This document shows positions 52,015 through 59,862 of a stretch of DNA of 64,000 nt, in pieces (within the stretch, counting starts at the first letter, position 1; each line of letters begins with the position of its first letter). The DNA is from Bog-159 sp963709155 (lineage in GTDB: Bacteria > Acidobacteriota > Terriglobia > Bryobacterales > Bryobacteraceae): the NCBI GenBank assembly GCA_963709155.1, contig CAVPVD010000001.1, forward strand, positions 868,001-932,000. Reading direction: 5' to 3'. A model generated the notes under the pieces. That model made no database searches. It was given only the letters and a program-made list of their open reading frames with translations, and was not told the origin of the DNA. A program made the translations under genes and the position numbers.

Positions 52015-52072
52015 TACCGCCCATCCGGCGACCTGTACACGATAGGGCTGGGTTATACGTCAAAAACGGTCT

Positions 52073-54481
52073 ATGCCGATCTGGCCCGATATGCGTCTGG
52101 CGTTGCGGCTATTGCGCCGGGCCCCCGGGGTGACCGCGGTCGCCGTGCTATCGACCGCGCTCAGCGTGGGTGCCATCTCCGCGGTTTTCACGGCCGTACA
52201 GGCCGTCCTGATCAAACCGCTACCGTATTGGCGGCCCGATGAACTCGTCCTCTTTAGCGCGGATTACCGGAATGTGATCGAATCGCAGGGCGATTGGATC
52301 TTCCGGCGCGAGGCACAGGAGATCGTCAGGCACTCACGCACTTTGCAAAGTGCGGGCTTCTGGACCAACGCGGTTTTCGATCTCGGAGGCGACGGCAATG
52401 CGCCGCCCGAAGCACTCTACGGCCTGCGGATGACTGCCAGTCTGCTGCCCACACTGGGCGTTAAGCCCATGCTCGGACGCAATATTCAGAAGAACGAGGA
52501 GCCGGATGCCGGCGGCGAGATGATTCTCAGCTACGGGCTGTGGATGCGGCGATTCGAGGGCGACCGCGGCGTGGTGGGCCGGACCGTGAAAGTGAATGGC
52601 CGCGCCTGCCGCATCATCGGCGTAATGGGACCTGGATTCAACTTTCCGCTGCGGCGCGAAGCGGCCCACACCCCGCAGCCCTACGTGGAGTTTTGGGCGC
52701 CCATGGCGCTCGCGGGGGAGAAGCCGATGAACATCGTCCAGATGCTGGCGCGGCTGAAGCCGGGCATAACGCTGGCGGAGGCGCAACAGGATATCGCGGC
52801 CACCGGCGCGGACCTGGCCCGCGAGTTTCCCGACAGCAATCGCGATCGCATTCTGCGCGTCTCGCGCCTGCGGGACCGCGCGATCGGACAGGCGGGCAAA
52901 ACGCTGTGGCTGTTGATGGGCGCCGCGGGAATGTTCCTGCTGATCGGCTGCGCGAATGTCGCGAATCTTCTGCTGGCACGCGGGCTCGGGCGCCAGCGCG
53001 AAATGGCCATCCGGATGGCGTTAGGCGCGGATATGCGCCGTATCGTAGGCCAACTCCTCACCGAAGCCTGCGTGCTGGCGTTGTTGGGAGGCGCGGCGGG
53101 TTATGTGGTAGCATTCGCCGCATGGCGGATACTCCCGGCCATCGCGCCGCGAACCATTCCCCGGCTGGCGACCGCGCATCCGGACTGGGGAGTGCTGGCA
53201 TTTGCGCTGGGCACGGCGATATTGAACGGACTGCTGTTCGGGCTGGCGCCGGCATTGCGTGCATCCCGCGGCGGCATGTTGGGCGCGCGCGGCGCGGCCA
53301 CCGGCCGGCGTGACTGGCTGCGCGGCGCATTCATCGCGGCGGAGATCGCCATCACAGTGACATTGGTCATTACTGGCGGACGGCTGCTGGGGAACTTCAT
53401 GGCACTGCTCCGCATGGACACCGGCTTCGTACAGGACCGCGTGCTGGCGGCGGTGGTCCTGCCGCAACCGGACCGCTATAAGGATCCGGCGGCACGCGCG
53501 CTGGTCTATCGCCGGTTTCTCGAGGCCACCCGAAGAATACCCGGCGTGGTCAGCGCGGGCACCGTGGACGCGCTGCCGTTCAGCGGCGAAAACTTTGGCG
53601 GCTTCGTGACGGCCAGGCCGGAGGACATTGCCAACCGCCGATGGCAGATGGTGGCCGAAGTGGATACGATCGGCGGCGACTACCTGGCGGCCATGGGCGC
53701 GCGTCTGGAGGCAGGGCGGTGGTTCCGCGATGAGGAGAAAGACACCGCCATCGTCGGCGATTTGACCGCGCGGAAGCTCTGGCCGGGCGAGAGCGCCATC
53801 GGCAAGCGCCTCTGTGTATCCTGCACACCGGAAGAGCCGGACAACTGGAAGCGCGTGGTGGGGGTGGTCTCGAGTATGCGGCATCTGAGCCTGGAAGGCG
53901 AAGCGGAAGGACCGGTATACCTGGCGGGCGAAGCCATGCGCCACGCGCAGTTTTTAGTTGCCCGGACCGCGCGCCCCGCGGGCGAATACCAGGAGGCGCT
54001 GCGGCGCGCCGTGGCATCCGTCGATCCGCAACAGCCGGTGCTTCTAAGCGTGTCGATGCAGACGCTGGTCGGGGATTCTCTGGCGGCGCGGCGTTTCCTG
54101 ATGCTGCTGCTGGCAGCCACGGGCTGCCTGGCGCTGGCCATGTCCGCGGCCGGGATTTACGGCGTGATGGCGCATACCACTTCGCGGCGGACGCAGGAGA
54201 TCGGCATCCGGATGGCGCTGGGGGCTACTCCACGGAACGTGCATAACCTGGTGTTCCGCGAGGGTTTTGCCAGCGTAGCGGTGGGCCTGGCGATCGGCGC
54301 GGGCGCAACGGCGGCCGTGGAAAAACTGCTCTGTGCCTTTCTGCCGGGCCTGCATGGCGACGGGGCAGCGGTTATCGCGCTCGCCGCCGCGCTGGTGGTG
54401 GTGACGGCGGCGCTGGCCTGCTGGCTCCCCTCCCGCAAGGCGATGCTGGTGGACCCGATCGTGGCGCTGAGGGTGGAGTAA
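52073..54481 (+). CDS. ADOP-type FtsX/MacB permease
   Basis: The 802-residue protein is an acidobacterial duplicated orphan permease: an N-terminal membrane helix plus MacB periplasmic core (GVKPMLGRNIQKNE, VNGRACRIIGVMGPGF), an FtsX unit (LLIGCANVANLLLARGLGRQREMAIRMALGA), then the whole pattern repeated (PLPFSGENFGGF ... YGVMAHTTSRRTQEIGIRMALGATP) and the family end PSRKAMLVDPIVALRVE. The usual cytoplasmic N-terminal extension (RxRRxMLxDLDxDIRDHI type) and PadR partner gene are both missing. No ABC ATPase is nearby. ADOPs are thought to act as orphan export/signal permeases. The relic at 2560-2867 is of the PadR-linked type. Confidence 0.9.
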   Translation: MPIWPDMRLALRLLRRAPGVTAVAVLSTALSVGAISAVFTAVQAVLIKPLPYWRPDELVLFSADYRNVIESQGDWIFRREAQEIVRHSRTLQSAGFWTNAVFDLGGDGNAPPEALYGLRMTASLLPTLGVKPMLGRNIQKNEEPDAGGEMILSYGLWMRRFEGDRGVVGRTVKVNGRACRIIGVMGPGFNFPLRREAAHTPQPYVEFWAPMALAGEKPMNIVQMLARLKPGITLAEAQQDIAATGADLAREFPDSNRDRILRVSRLRDRAIGQAGKTLWLLMGAAGMFLLIGCANVANLLLARGLGRQREMAIRMALGADMRRIVGQLLTEACVLALLGGAAGYVVAFAAWRILPAIAPRTIPRLATAHPDWGVLAFALGTAILNGLLFGLAPALRASRGGMLGARGAATGRRDWLRGAFIAAEIAITVTLVITGGRLLGNFMALLRMDTGFVQDRVLAAVVLPQPDRYKDPAARALVYRRFLEATRRIPGVVSAGTVDALPFSGENFGGFVTARPEDIANRRWQMVAEVDTIGGDYLAAMGARLEAGRWFRDEEKDTAIVGDLTARKLWPGESAIGKRLCVSCTPEEPDNWKRVVGVVSSMRHLSLEGEAEGPVYLAGEAMRHAQFLVARTARPAGEYQEALRRAVASVDPQQPVLLSVSMQTLVGDSLAARRFLMLLLAATGCLALAMSAAGIYGVMAHTTSRRTQEIGIRMALGATPRNVHNLVFREGFASVAVGLAIGAGATAAVEKLLCAFLPGLHGDGAAVIALAAALVVVTAALACWLPSRKAMLVDPIVALRVE

Positions 54482-54532
54482 CAACGTTTGCGTAATGCCG
54501 ATTAAACGCCAACGAATCGGGATCCGCGCCGC

Positions 54533-55588
54533 TTACGGATGCGTAAATTCGCGTGCGTGCGGGATCAAATCCAAATACACGCGCTCCGGCAAGTCCGTGT
54601 TCCAGTAGCCGGCCCAGCGGGCGTATGCGCAGATAGCTAGAAAAATAGCGGCCGCCGCGGACGCGATCATCCAGGCGGGCACGGGCCGCCTGCCGGGAGC
54701 CGACATGCGCAGGGCGCCCTCCGCCGGGCAGGCCGCCACACACTCCAAACACCCCGTGCATTCCGCCGAGCCGATGCTCACCAGCTTATCCACCGGCAGC
54801 ATGGCCGGGCAGGCTTTCGCACATTTGCCGCAATCGATGCATAAAGACGCTTCGCGCCGGATGCGCAGGGGGCTGGCTAGCGCCGCCAGACCCATCAGAG
54901 CTCCGTAGGGGCAAAGATAGCGGCACCAGAAATTCTGCACGAAGACCGACAACACCACCAACAGGGCCAGCACGGCGCCACCCGCGAAACCCAGGAAGCG
55001 GAAGAAGTTGAGCATCTTCACATCGGAGACCAACCCGTAGGGCCCTTCGAGGAAGCTCTGAATGGCGGGCACGGACATACTGCCCACGGCGTAAAGAAAG
55101 AGACCCAGCAGGATGTACTTCAGGCTGCGCAGCGCGATATCGATCCAGCGCGGCAGGCGCCAGTTGCGGTGAAACGTCTGCCTGCCGAGCCGCCACAGCC
55201 ATTCCGAAATGGTACCCACCGGACAAAGCCATGCGCAGAAGCTCTTGCGCAGCAGCCATGAGATGGCCAGAAATGCGACGAGCAGGAACATTCCGGCGGG
55301 GTGCACGCGGGGGATGCGGCCGGTAGAGACCCACAGTTTCAGGTTCATCAGCGAGGCGATGGGTAGCCAGCCTTCGACTCCCGCCGGCCTGGCGACCCGC
55401 ATCCCGCGCCCGCCCGATTCGTAATAGTGGACGAAGAGAACGAATGCGACGCCGATCCACACATTCAGCGCCAGGAACGCGAGTTGAAAGGCGCGCCGCA
55501 AGCGCTGCGATTTATCGGGCGCCAATCGCTTGATGAACTTGATCTTCGTTTTGGGAGGGGATGCCAATTGCGCCGCAACCATACCCAT
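54533..55588 (-). CDS. NapH/CcoG-like membrane ferredoxin
   Basis: The 351-residue protein has five or six membrane helices and two FCAWLCPVG / WCRYLCPYG motifs, the CxxxCP pairs of the NapH/NosR/CcoG group. Two [4Fe-4S] motifs follow: CIDCGKCAKACP and CTGCLECVAACP. A final membrane helix closes the protein. Such proteins pass electrons across the membrane to periplasmic partners. No nap, nos or cco genes are adjacent, so the partner is unknown. Downstream gene of the anti-sigma/ECF pair on the same strand. Confidence 0.88.
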   Translation of the reverse strand: MGMVAAQLASPPKTKIKFIKRLAPDKSQRLRRAFQLAFLALNVWIGVAFVLFVHYYESGGRGMRVARPAGVEGWLPIASLMNLKLWVSTGRIPRVHPAGMFLLVAFLAISWLLRKSFCAWLCPVGTISEWLWRLGRQTFHRNWRLPRWIDIALRSLKYILLGLFLYAVGSMSVPAIQSFLEGPYGLVSDVKMLNFFRFLGFAGGAVLALLVVLSVFVQNFWCRYLCPYGALMGLAALASPLRIRREASLCIDCGKCAKACPAMLPVDKLVSIGSAECTGCLECVAACPAEGALRMSAPGRRPVPAWMIASAAAAIFLAICAYARWAGYWNTDLPERVYLDLIPHAREFTHP

Positions 55589-55633
55589 AAGCTAGATGGT
55601 TTCGCGATCCGGCGCGGTGACTTCAGTCACCAG

Positions 55634-55900
55634 CTAAGACTTCGATGCGGCCAAAGCCTTTTGCCAGGCTTCCATCAAACGCGCGCGGGCCGCGGTGCTA
55701 ATGGGTCCCGGCATCTCGCTGGGCCGGTACTCGTGGCACAGAGCAACCGTTTTGCGCAGGCTCTCGGCAAACTCCACGCAGGGCGGGCAGCCGGCCAGGT
55801 GCGCGGCCATTTCACGGCAGGCTTCGGGCGGCAATTCCAGGTCCAGGTACGCTGATAGCGTCGCGAAGATCCGCTTGCAATCTTCAGTTGCGCGGGGCAT
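55634..55900 (-). CDS. Zinc-finger (zf-HC2) anti-sigma factor
   Basis: The 88-residue protein has the HC2 pattern CREMAAHLAGCPPC (His-x3-Cys-x2-Cys with an upstream Cys), which in ZAS-family anti-sigma factors binds zinc and may respond to oxidation. There is no membrane helix, so it would be cytosolic. The start overlaps the ECF sigma gene by 17 bases, so the pair is translationally coupled, as usual for a sigma factor and its inhibitor. Confidence 0.88.
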   Translation of the reverse strand: MPRATEDCKRIFATLSAYLDLELPPEACREMAAHLAGCPPCVEFAESLRKTVALCHEYRPSEMPGPISTAARARLMEAWQKALAASKS

Positions 55901-56507
55901 GCGCGGATACCTCCCGGTGGTTGAGATAACGATCCAAATCCTGGCGCAGGGCCAGACGGGCGCGATGCAGACGCGTCTTCACCACATCGACGCTGAGGTC
56001 CAGCACATGCGCGGTCTCCTCGGTGGATAGCTCTTCCACGTCGCGCAGCACCAAGACTGGCCTATAAGTCTCCGGAAGGTTGGCCACAGCCGCATCGAGA
56101 ACCTGCCGCAACTCGGCGCGCAGCATACGGTCCTCGGGCAAGCCGGACCAATCCGCGATCTGCAGCTTAACGTGCCCGGCGCTGCCCTCGCTGACGGGCA
56201 TGAATTCGTCGAGCGAGAGCTCTCGCTGCGGAGCGAACTGGCTGCGGCGGCGCTTCATCAGGCAATAGTTCCTGGCAATACGCAGCACCCAGGCGCGCAC
56301 GCGCGCGGGCTCGCGAAGCTGGTTGAAGCTCTCGAAAACCCGCAACAGCGTCTCCTGGGCGACCTCTTCGGCGTCCTCGCGGTGGCCGCACATCAACCAA
56401 CTGTATTGGAAGATTCTGGCACGGAAGTGTTCCACGAAGCGGTCGAATGCTTCCGGCTGTCCGGCCATCAAATCGCGTGCCAGTTGTACTTCCGCTTCCT
56501 TTTCCAA
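55884..56507 (-). CDS. ECF RNA polymerase sigma factor
   Basis: The 207-residue sigma factor has region 2 (RARIFQYSWLMCGHREDAEEVAQETLLRVFESF) and region 4 (LPETYRPVLVLRDVEELSTEETAHVLDLSVDVVKTRLHRAR), joined by an acidic linker with a Leu- and Glu-rich stretch. It lacks the other sigma-70 regions. The TTG at 56507 is the predicted start. It is followed by its anti-sigma factor and a membrane ferredoxin, and preceded by an OsmC-like gene 11 bases upstream, so a redox-stress regulon is plausible. Confidence 0.92.
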   Translation of the reverse strand: MEKEAEVQLARDLMAGQPEAFDRFVEHFRARIFQYSWLMCGHREDAEEVAQETLLRVFESFNQLREPARVRAWVLRIARNYCLMKRRRSQFAPQRELSLDEFMPVSEGSAGHVKLQIADWSGLPEDRMLRAELRQVLDAAVANLPETYRPVLVLRDVEELSTEETAHVLDLSVDVVKTRLHRARLALRQDLDRYLNHREVSAHAPRN

Positions 56508-56518
56508 ACGCGCTCCCG

Positions 56519-56929
56519 CTATCCGATTGTAGCGGGTACGCGCCTTTCGAGGGCCATCTCGATGGAGGGGGCGTTGAGCAGCGTATTGTGAATCAGGCAG
56601 GCCTTCACCGCGCGCAGAATGCCGGCTTCGTGGCGGAGGTCCAGATCCGGCGCCGTCACCACGATCCGGAAGGATGCCAGACGCGCCGGCGCGGTTGCTT
56701 TTTCGGCGGTCACGCGGACTTCCAATACTTCCGTGGCAAGGCCGCGCGTGCGCAGGTATTCAGCGGCATAATAGCCCGCGCAGGTGCCCAGCGAGACGAG
56801 CAGGAATTCGGGCGGCGTCATGCCGCGGTCGGCGCCGCGGTTCTCCACCGGCTGATCGCATAGCACGCGATGTCCGCGCGCGGAGGCTTCGAATTGTACG
56901 CCGCCGAGATGCTGAACGATGACTTCCAT
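56519..56929 (-). CDS. OsmC-family protein
   Basis: The 136-residue protein has the OsmC fold markers: an N-terminal strand EASARGHRVLCDQP, the active-site helix MTPPEFLLVSLGTCAGYYAAEYL with Cys, and the C-terminal helix ILRAVKACLIHNTLL with a second Cys. OsmC/Ohr proteins reduce organic hydroperoxides through this Cys pair. The ATG is at 56929. Placed upstream of the ECF sigma gene on the same strand, probably co-transcribed. Confidence 0.9.
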   Translation of the reverse strand: MEVIVQHLGGVQFEASARGHRVLCDQPVENRGADRGMTPPEFLLVSLGTCAGYYAAEYLRTRGLATEVLEVRVTAEKATAPARLASFRIVVTAPDLDLRHEAGILRAVKACLIHNTLLNAPSIEMALERRVPATIG

Positions 56930-57189
56930 TTTGGTTTCCAGTTACCAGATGCAGTGCGTGTGGAAAGGTGACATCCAAACTATATGATAGTTCAGGGTCC
57001 GTTTATTTGTAACTATTCTTGGGGGTGCGCGTCCATGCGTTCTTCCTCGAAGGCGGCACGCCATGAACGGCACACGATGGCTTTGGAAGCTGCGGCGCCA
57101 ATCCAGTACGTCGTTGCCGAGCTGTTTGAGGCTCAAGATTTCTAATCGGAGACGAGCGGTGGGACGCTCCCTAACGGTCGCGGCTCGGC
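56930..57189. other. Intergenic region before the tandem repeat
   Basis: No gene I can support. A 36-codon frame begins at 57034 (MRSSSKAARHERHTMALE) and stops at 57144, without a strong ribosome site. The last 17 bases before the array carry ACGGTCGCGGCTC, the core of the interspersed repeat seen at 42998. Confidence 0.4.
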
Positions 57190-57436
57190 CGATTGGCGGC
57201 GCGGCCGATTGGCGACTCGGCCGATTGGCGGCGCAGTCGATTGGCGGCGCGGTCGATTGGCGGCGCGGTCGATTGGCGGCGCGGTCGATTGGCGGCGCAG
57301 TCGATTGGCGGCGCAGTCGATTGGCGGCGCGGCCGATTGGCGACTCGGCCGATTGGCGGCGCAGTCGATTGGCGGCGCAGTCGATTGGCGGCGCGGTCGA
57401 TTGGCGACTCGGCCGATTGGCGGCTCTGCCGATTGG
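57190..57436 (+). repeat. Sixteen-copy 16-bp tandem array before cydA
   Basis: CGATTGG begins every 16 bases at 57190, 57206 and so on up to 57430, sixteen times. The first seven bases are fixed in all copies. The other nine vary among five types, A to E, in the order A B C D D D C C A B C C D B E, and the last unit is cut off after CGATTGG. A B C at units 1-3 recurs at units 9-11. Because 16 is not a multiple of three, the array has no stop in any of the three plus frames and each yields the same 16-residue periodic peptide. It ends 57 bases before the cydA start. Confidence 0.95.
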
Positions 57437-57493
57437 GATCAACTGGCGGGCCTTCCTGTGCGACCATTAGAGAGAGCCCGCAAGCCCAAGATC

Positions 57494-58813
57494 ATGGATG
57501 CCCTGACACTCCACCGGCTGCATTTCGCTTTCACCGTCACCTTCCACTACATCTTTCCGCAATTGACCATGGGGTTGGCCCTGCTGCTGGTAGTGCTGAA
57601 AAGCATGGCGCTCCGCACTGGCGACGAACATTACAATCGCGCCGCGCGCTTCTGGGCGCGCATTTTCGCCATCAACTTCGCCATGGGCGTGGTCACCGGC
57701 ATTCCCATGGAATTCCAGTTCGGCACCAACTGGGCGCGCTTTTCGAAACTGGCCGGCGGAGTGATTGGACAGACGTTGGCGATGGAGGGCGTGTTCTCGT
57801 TTTTCCTGGAATCGAGCTTCCTGGGGTTGTTTCTATTCGGCGAGAAGAAGCTGGGACCCAGAATGCACTGGGTGGCGGGCTTCCTGGTCTTCATGGGATC
57901 GTGGCTTTCGGGATTCTTCATCGTGGCCACCGACGCCTGGATGCAGCATCCCGTGGGCTACACGCTGGGTCCGCATGGCGAGATTCTGTTATCGAGCTTT
58001 TGGGCTTTGCTCTCGAACCCGTGGCTGTTCTGGCAGTACCTTCACAACATGATAGGCGCGGTGGTTACCGGCAGCTTCGTCATGGCGGCCGTGGGCGCCT
58101 TCTACTTATTGGTGAAACGGGACGAGCCGTACGGGCGAACGTTCGTTCGTATCGGCGTCAGCGCGGGCATCGTTGCCACCGCTCTCATGCTGTTCCCCAC
58201 GGGCGACCAGCAGGGCAAAAACATCGCCTTCTCGCAGCCGGCTACCCTGGCTTCCATGGAAGGGCTTTTCCGGTCCGAAGCCGGCGCGCCACTCGCCCTG
58301 ATCGGACAACCGGACATGGAGAATCGCCGGCTCGACAACCCGCTGCAGGTGCCTCGCGCACTGAGTTTTTTGACCTACCAGCGCTGGAAGGCCGAGGTGA
58401 AGGGACTCGACGCGTTTCCACAGGATCGCTGGCCCGACAACATCCCGCTGGTCTATTTCAGCTATCACATCATGGTTGGGCTGGGCACCATTTTCATCGC
58501 CGTGATGGCGCTTGCCGCGCTCGATTTATGGCGCGGCCACCTGTTTACGCGGCGCAAATTGCTGTGGCTGCTGATGCTGTCCGCGCCGTTTCCCTATATC
58601 GCCAATACGGCGGGTTGGATCACGGCCGAAGCCGGCCGGCAACCCTGGCTGATCTATGGCCTGATGCGCACACCCGCGGGAGTATCGCCGCACGTTTCGG
58701 CAGGCAATGCGCTGTTCACACTGATCGGTTTCATGGGCATGTACGCGGTGCTGGCCATCTTGTTTCTGCTGCTCGTCTACCAGGAAATCGAGCGCGGTCC
58801 CGAGGCGGCATGA
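57494..58813 (+). CDS. cydA: Cytochrome bd-type ubiquinol oxidase subunit I (CIO type)
   Basis: The 439-residue subunit I has a haem-ligand His in LHRLHFAFTVTFHYIFPQLTMGL, MGVVTGIPMEFQFGTNW, LGLFLFGEKKLGPRMHW and the GWITAEAGRQPW motif. The Q-loop is short, pointing to the cyanide-insensitive oxidase type. The open frame extends backwards through the tandem repeat, but the ATG at 57494 starts directly at the first membrane segment. cydB overlaps by four bases. Confidence 0.92.
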   Translation: MDALTLHRLHFAFTVTFHYIFPQLTMGLALLLVVLKSMALRTGDEHYNRAARFWARIFAINFAMGVVTGIPMEFQFGTNWARFSKLAGGVIGQTLAMEGVFSFFLESSFLGLFLFGEKKLGPRMHWVAGFLVFMGSWLSGFFIVATDAWMQHPVGYTLGPHGEILLSSFWALLSNPWLFWQYLHNMIGAVVTGSFVMAAVGAFYLLVKRDEPYGRTFVRIGVSAGIVATALMLFPTGDQQGKNIAFSQPATLASMEGLFRSEAGAPLALIGQPDMENRRLDNPLQVPRALSFLTYQRWKAEVKGLDAFPQDRWPDNIPLVYFSYHIMVGLGTIFIAVMALAALDLWRGHLFTRRKLLWLLMLSAPFPYIANTAGWITAEAGRQPWLIYGLMRTPAGVSPHVSAGNALFTLIGFMGMYAVLAILFLLLVYQEIERGPEAA

Positions 58814-59847
58814 TGGAAACCATCTGGTTCATGCTGGTAGCCGTGATGATCGCCGTGTATGTAGTACTCGACGGCTTCGACATCGGCGCGGGCATTGTGC
58901 AGTTTCTGGTGGCGCGCACGGATGGCGAGCGCCAGCAGGTGCTGCGCGCCATCGGTCCCGTGTGGGATGGCAATGAAGTTTGGCTGTTGGCCGGCGGCGG
59001 CACGTTGTACTTCGCGTTTCCCGCACTGTACGCATCCAGCTTCAGCGGATTCTACCTGCCCCTGATGATGGTGCTATGGCTGCTGATTCTGCGCGGTATT
59101 TCGATCGAATTCCGTAATCACATCGACAGCCTGGTGTGGAAGCCGTTCTGGGACGCTGTCTTCTGCGGGTCGAGCGCGCTGCTGGCCATCTTCTTCGGCG
59201 CGGCGCTGGGGAACGTGGTGCGCGGCGTGCCGCTCGACGCCGCCGGCGAATTCTTCCTGCCGCTGTGGACCAATTTCCGCCTGGGCCGCGAAGTGGGCAT
59301 TCTGGACTGGTATACCGTGCTGGTAGCCGTGGTGGCCTTCGCCACGCTCACGGTACACGGCGCGTTGTGGGTGGCGCTGAAGACCGAGGGCGACTTGGAG
59401 CAGCGCGCGCGCCAGGTAGCCCGTACGGGCTGGTGGGTTTTGCTGCCGCTCATCGCCGCCATCACCTGGTGCAGTTTTGCGATCCAGCCGCGGCTCTGGG
59501 CCAGCTTCGGCGCGCGTCCGTGGGGCTACGTGTTTCCGCTGTTGGCCGTCGCCGGATGGATCGGCATGCGCGCGCTCGCCCGCCGGAGTCTCGCCGCGTT
59601 CCTGTGCTCCTCGTCCTTCATCGTGGGGATGCTCACCAGCGCCGCGTTCGGATTATACCCATACGTGCTGCCGTCGAGCACGGATGCGGCGCTCGGTCTC
59701 ACAGTCTACAACGCCGCCGCCGCACCGTACGGATTGAAGGTGGGCCTGGTATGGTTCATTCCCGGAATGCTGTTGACTACGGGTTATTTCGTATATACGT
59801 ATCGGAGTTTCGCCGGGAAAGTGGCGATCGACAGGGAGGGGCACTGA
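58810..59847 (+). CDS. cydB: Cytochrome bd-type ubiquinol oxidase subunit II
   Basis: The 345-residue subunit II has about eight helices, starting MMETIWFMLVAVMIAVYVV and LDGFDIGAGIVQFL, then PVWDGNEVWLLAGGGTLYFAFPALYASSFSGFYLPL, LRGISIEFRNH and YNAAAAPYGLKVGLVWFIPGMLL near the end. These match the CydB/CioB family. With CydA it forms the quinol-oxidising, O2-reducing complex of the inner membrane. The ATG overlaps the cydA stop (ATGA). No cydX-like or cydDC gene was recognised. Confidence 0.92.
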   Translation: MMETIWFMLVAVMIAVYVVLDGFDIGAGIVQFLVARTDGERQQVLRAIGPVWDGNEVWLLAGGGTLYFAFPALYASSFSGFYLPLMMVLWLLILRGISIEFRNHIDSLVWKPFWDAVFCGSSALLAIFFGAALGNVVRGVPLDAAGEFFLPLWTNFRLGREVGILDWYTVLVAVVAFATLTVHGALWVALKTEGDLEQRARQVARTGWWVLLPLIAAITWCSFAIQPRLWASFGARPWGYVFPLLAVAGWIGMRALARRSLAAFLCSSSFIVGMLTSAAFGLYPYVLPSSTDAALGLTVYNAAAAPYGLKVGLVWFIPGMLLTTGYFVYTYRSFAGKVAIDREGH

Positions 59848-59862
59848 GTCAGTGCGTTAGCC

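Noticed and set aside
57190..57436. CRISPR-like array
   Set aside because: The repeats are directly contiguous with no spacers and no cas genes are present.
57063..57470. Long ORFs in all frames through the array, and N-terminal extensions of cydA and cydB
   Set aside because: A 16-bp period without stops keeps every frame open; the proteins are periodic and unrelated to cytochrome bd, which starts at 57494.
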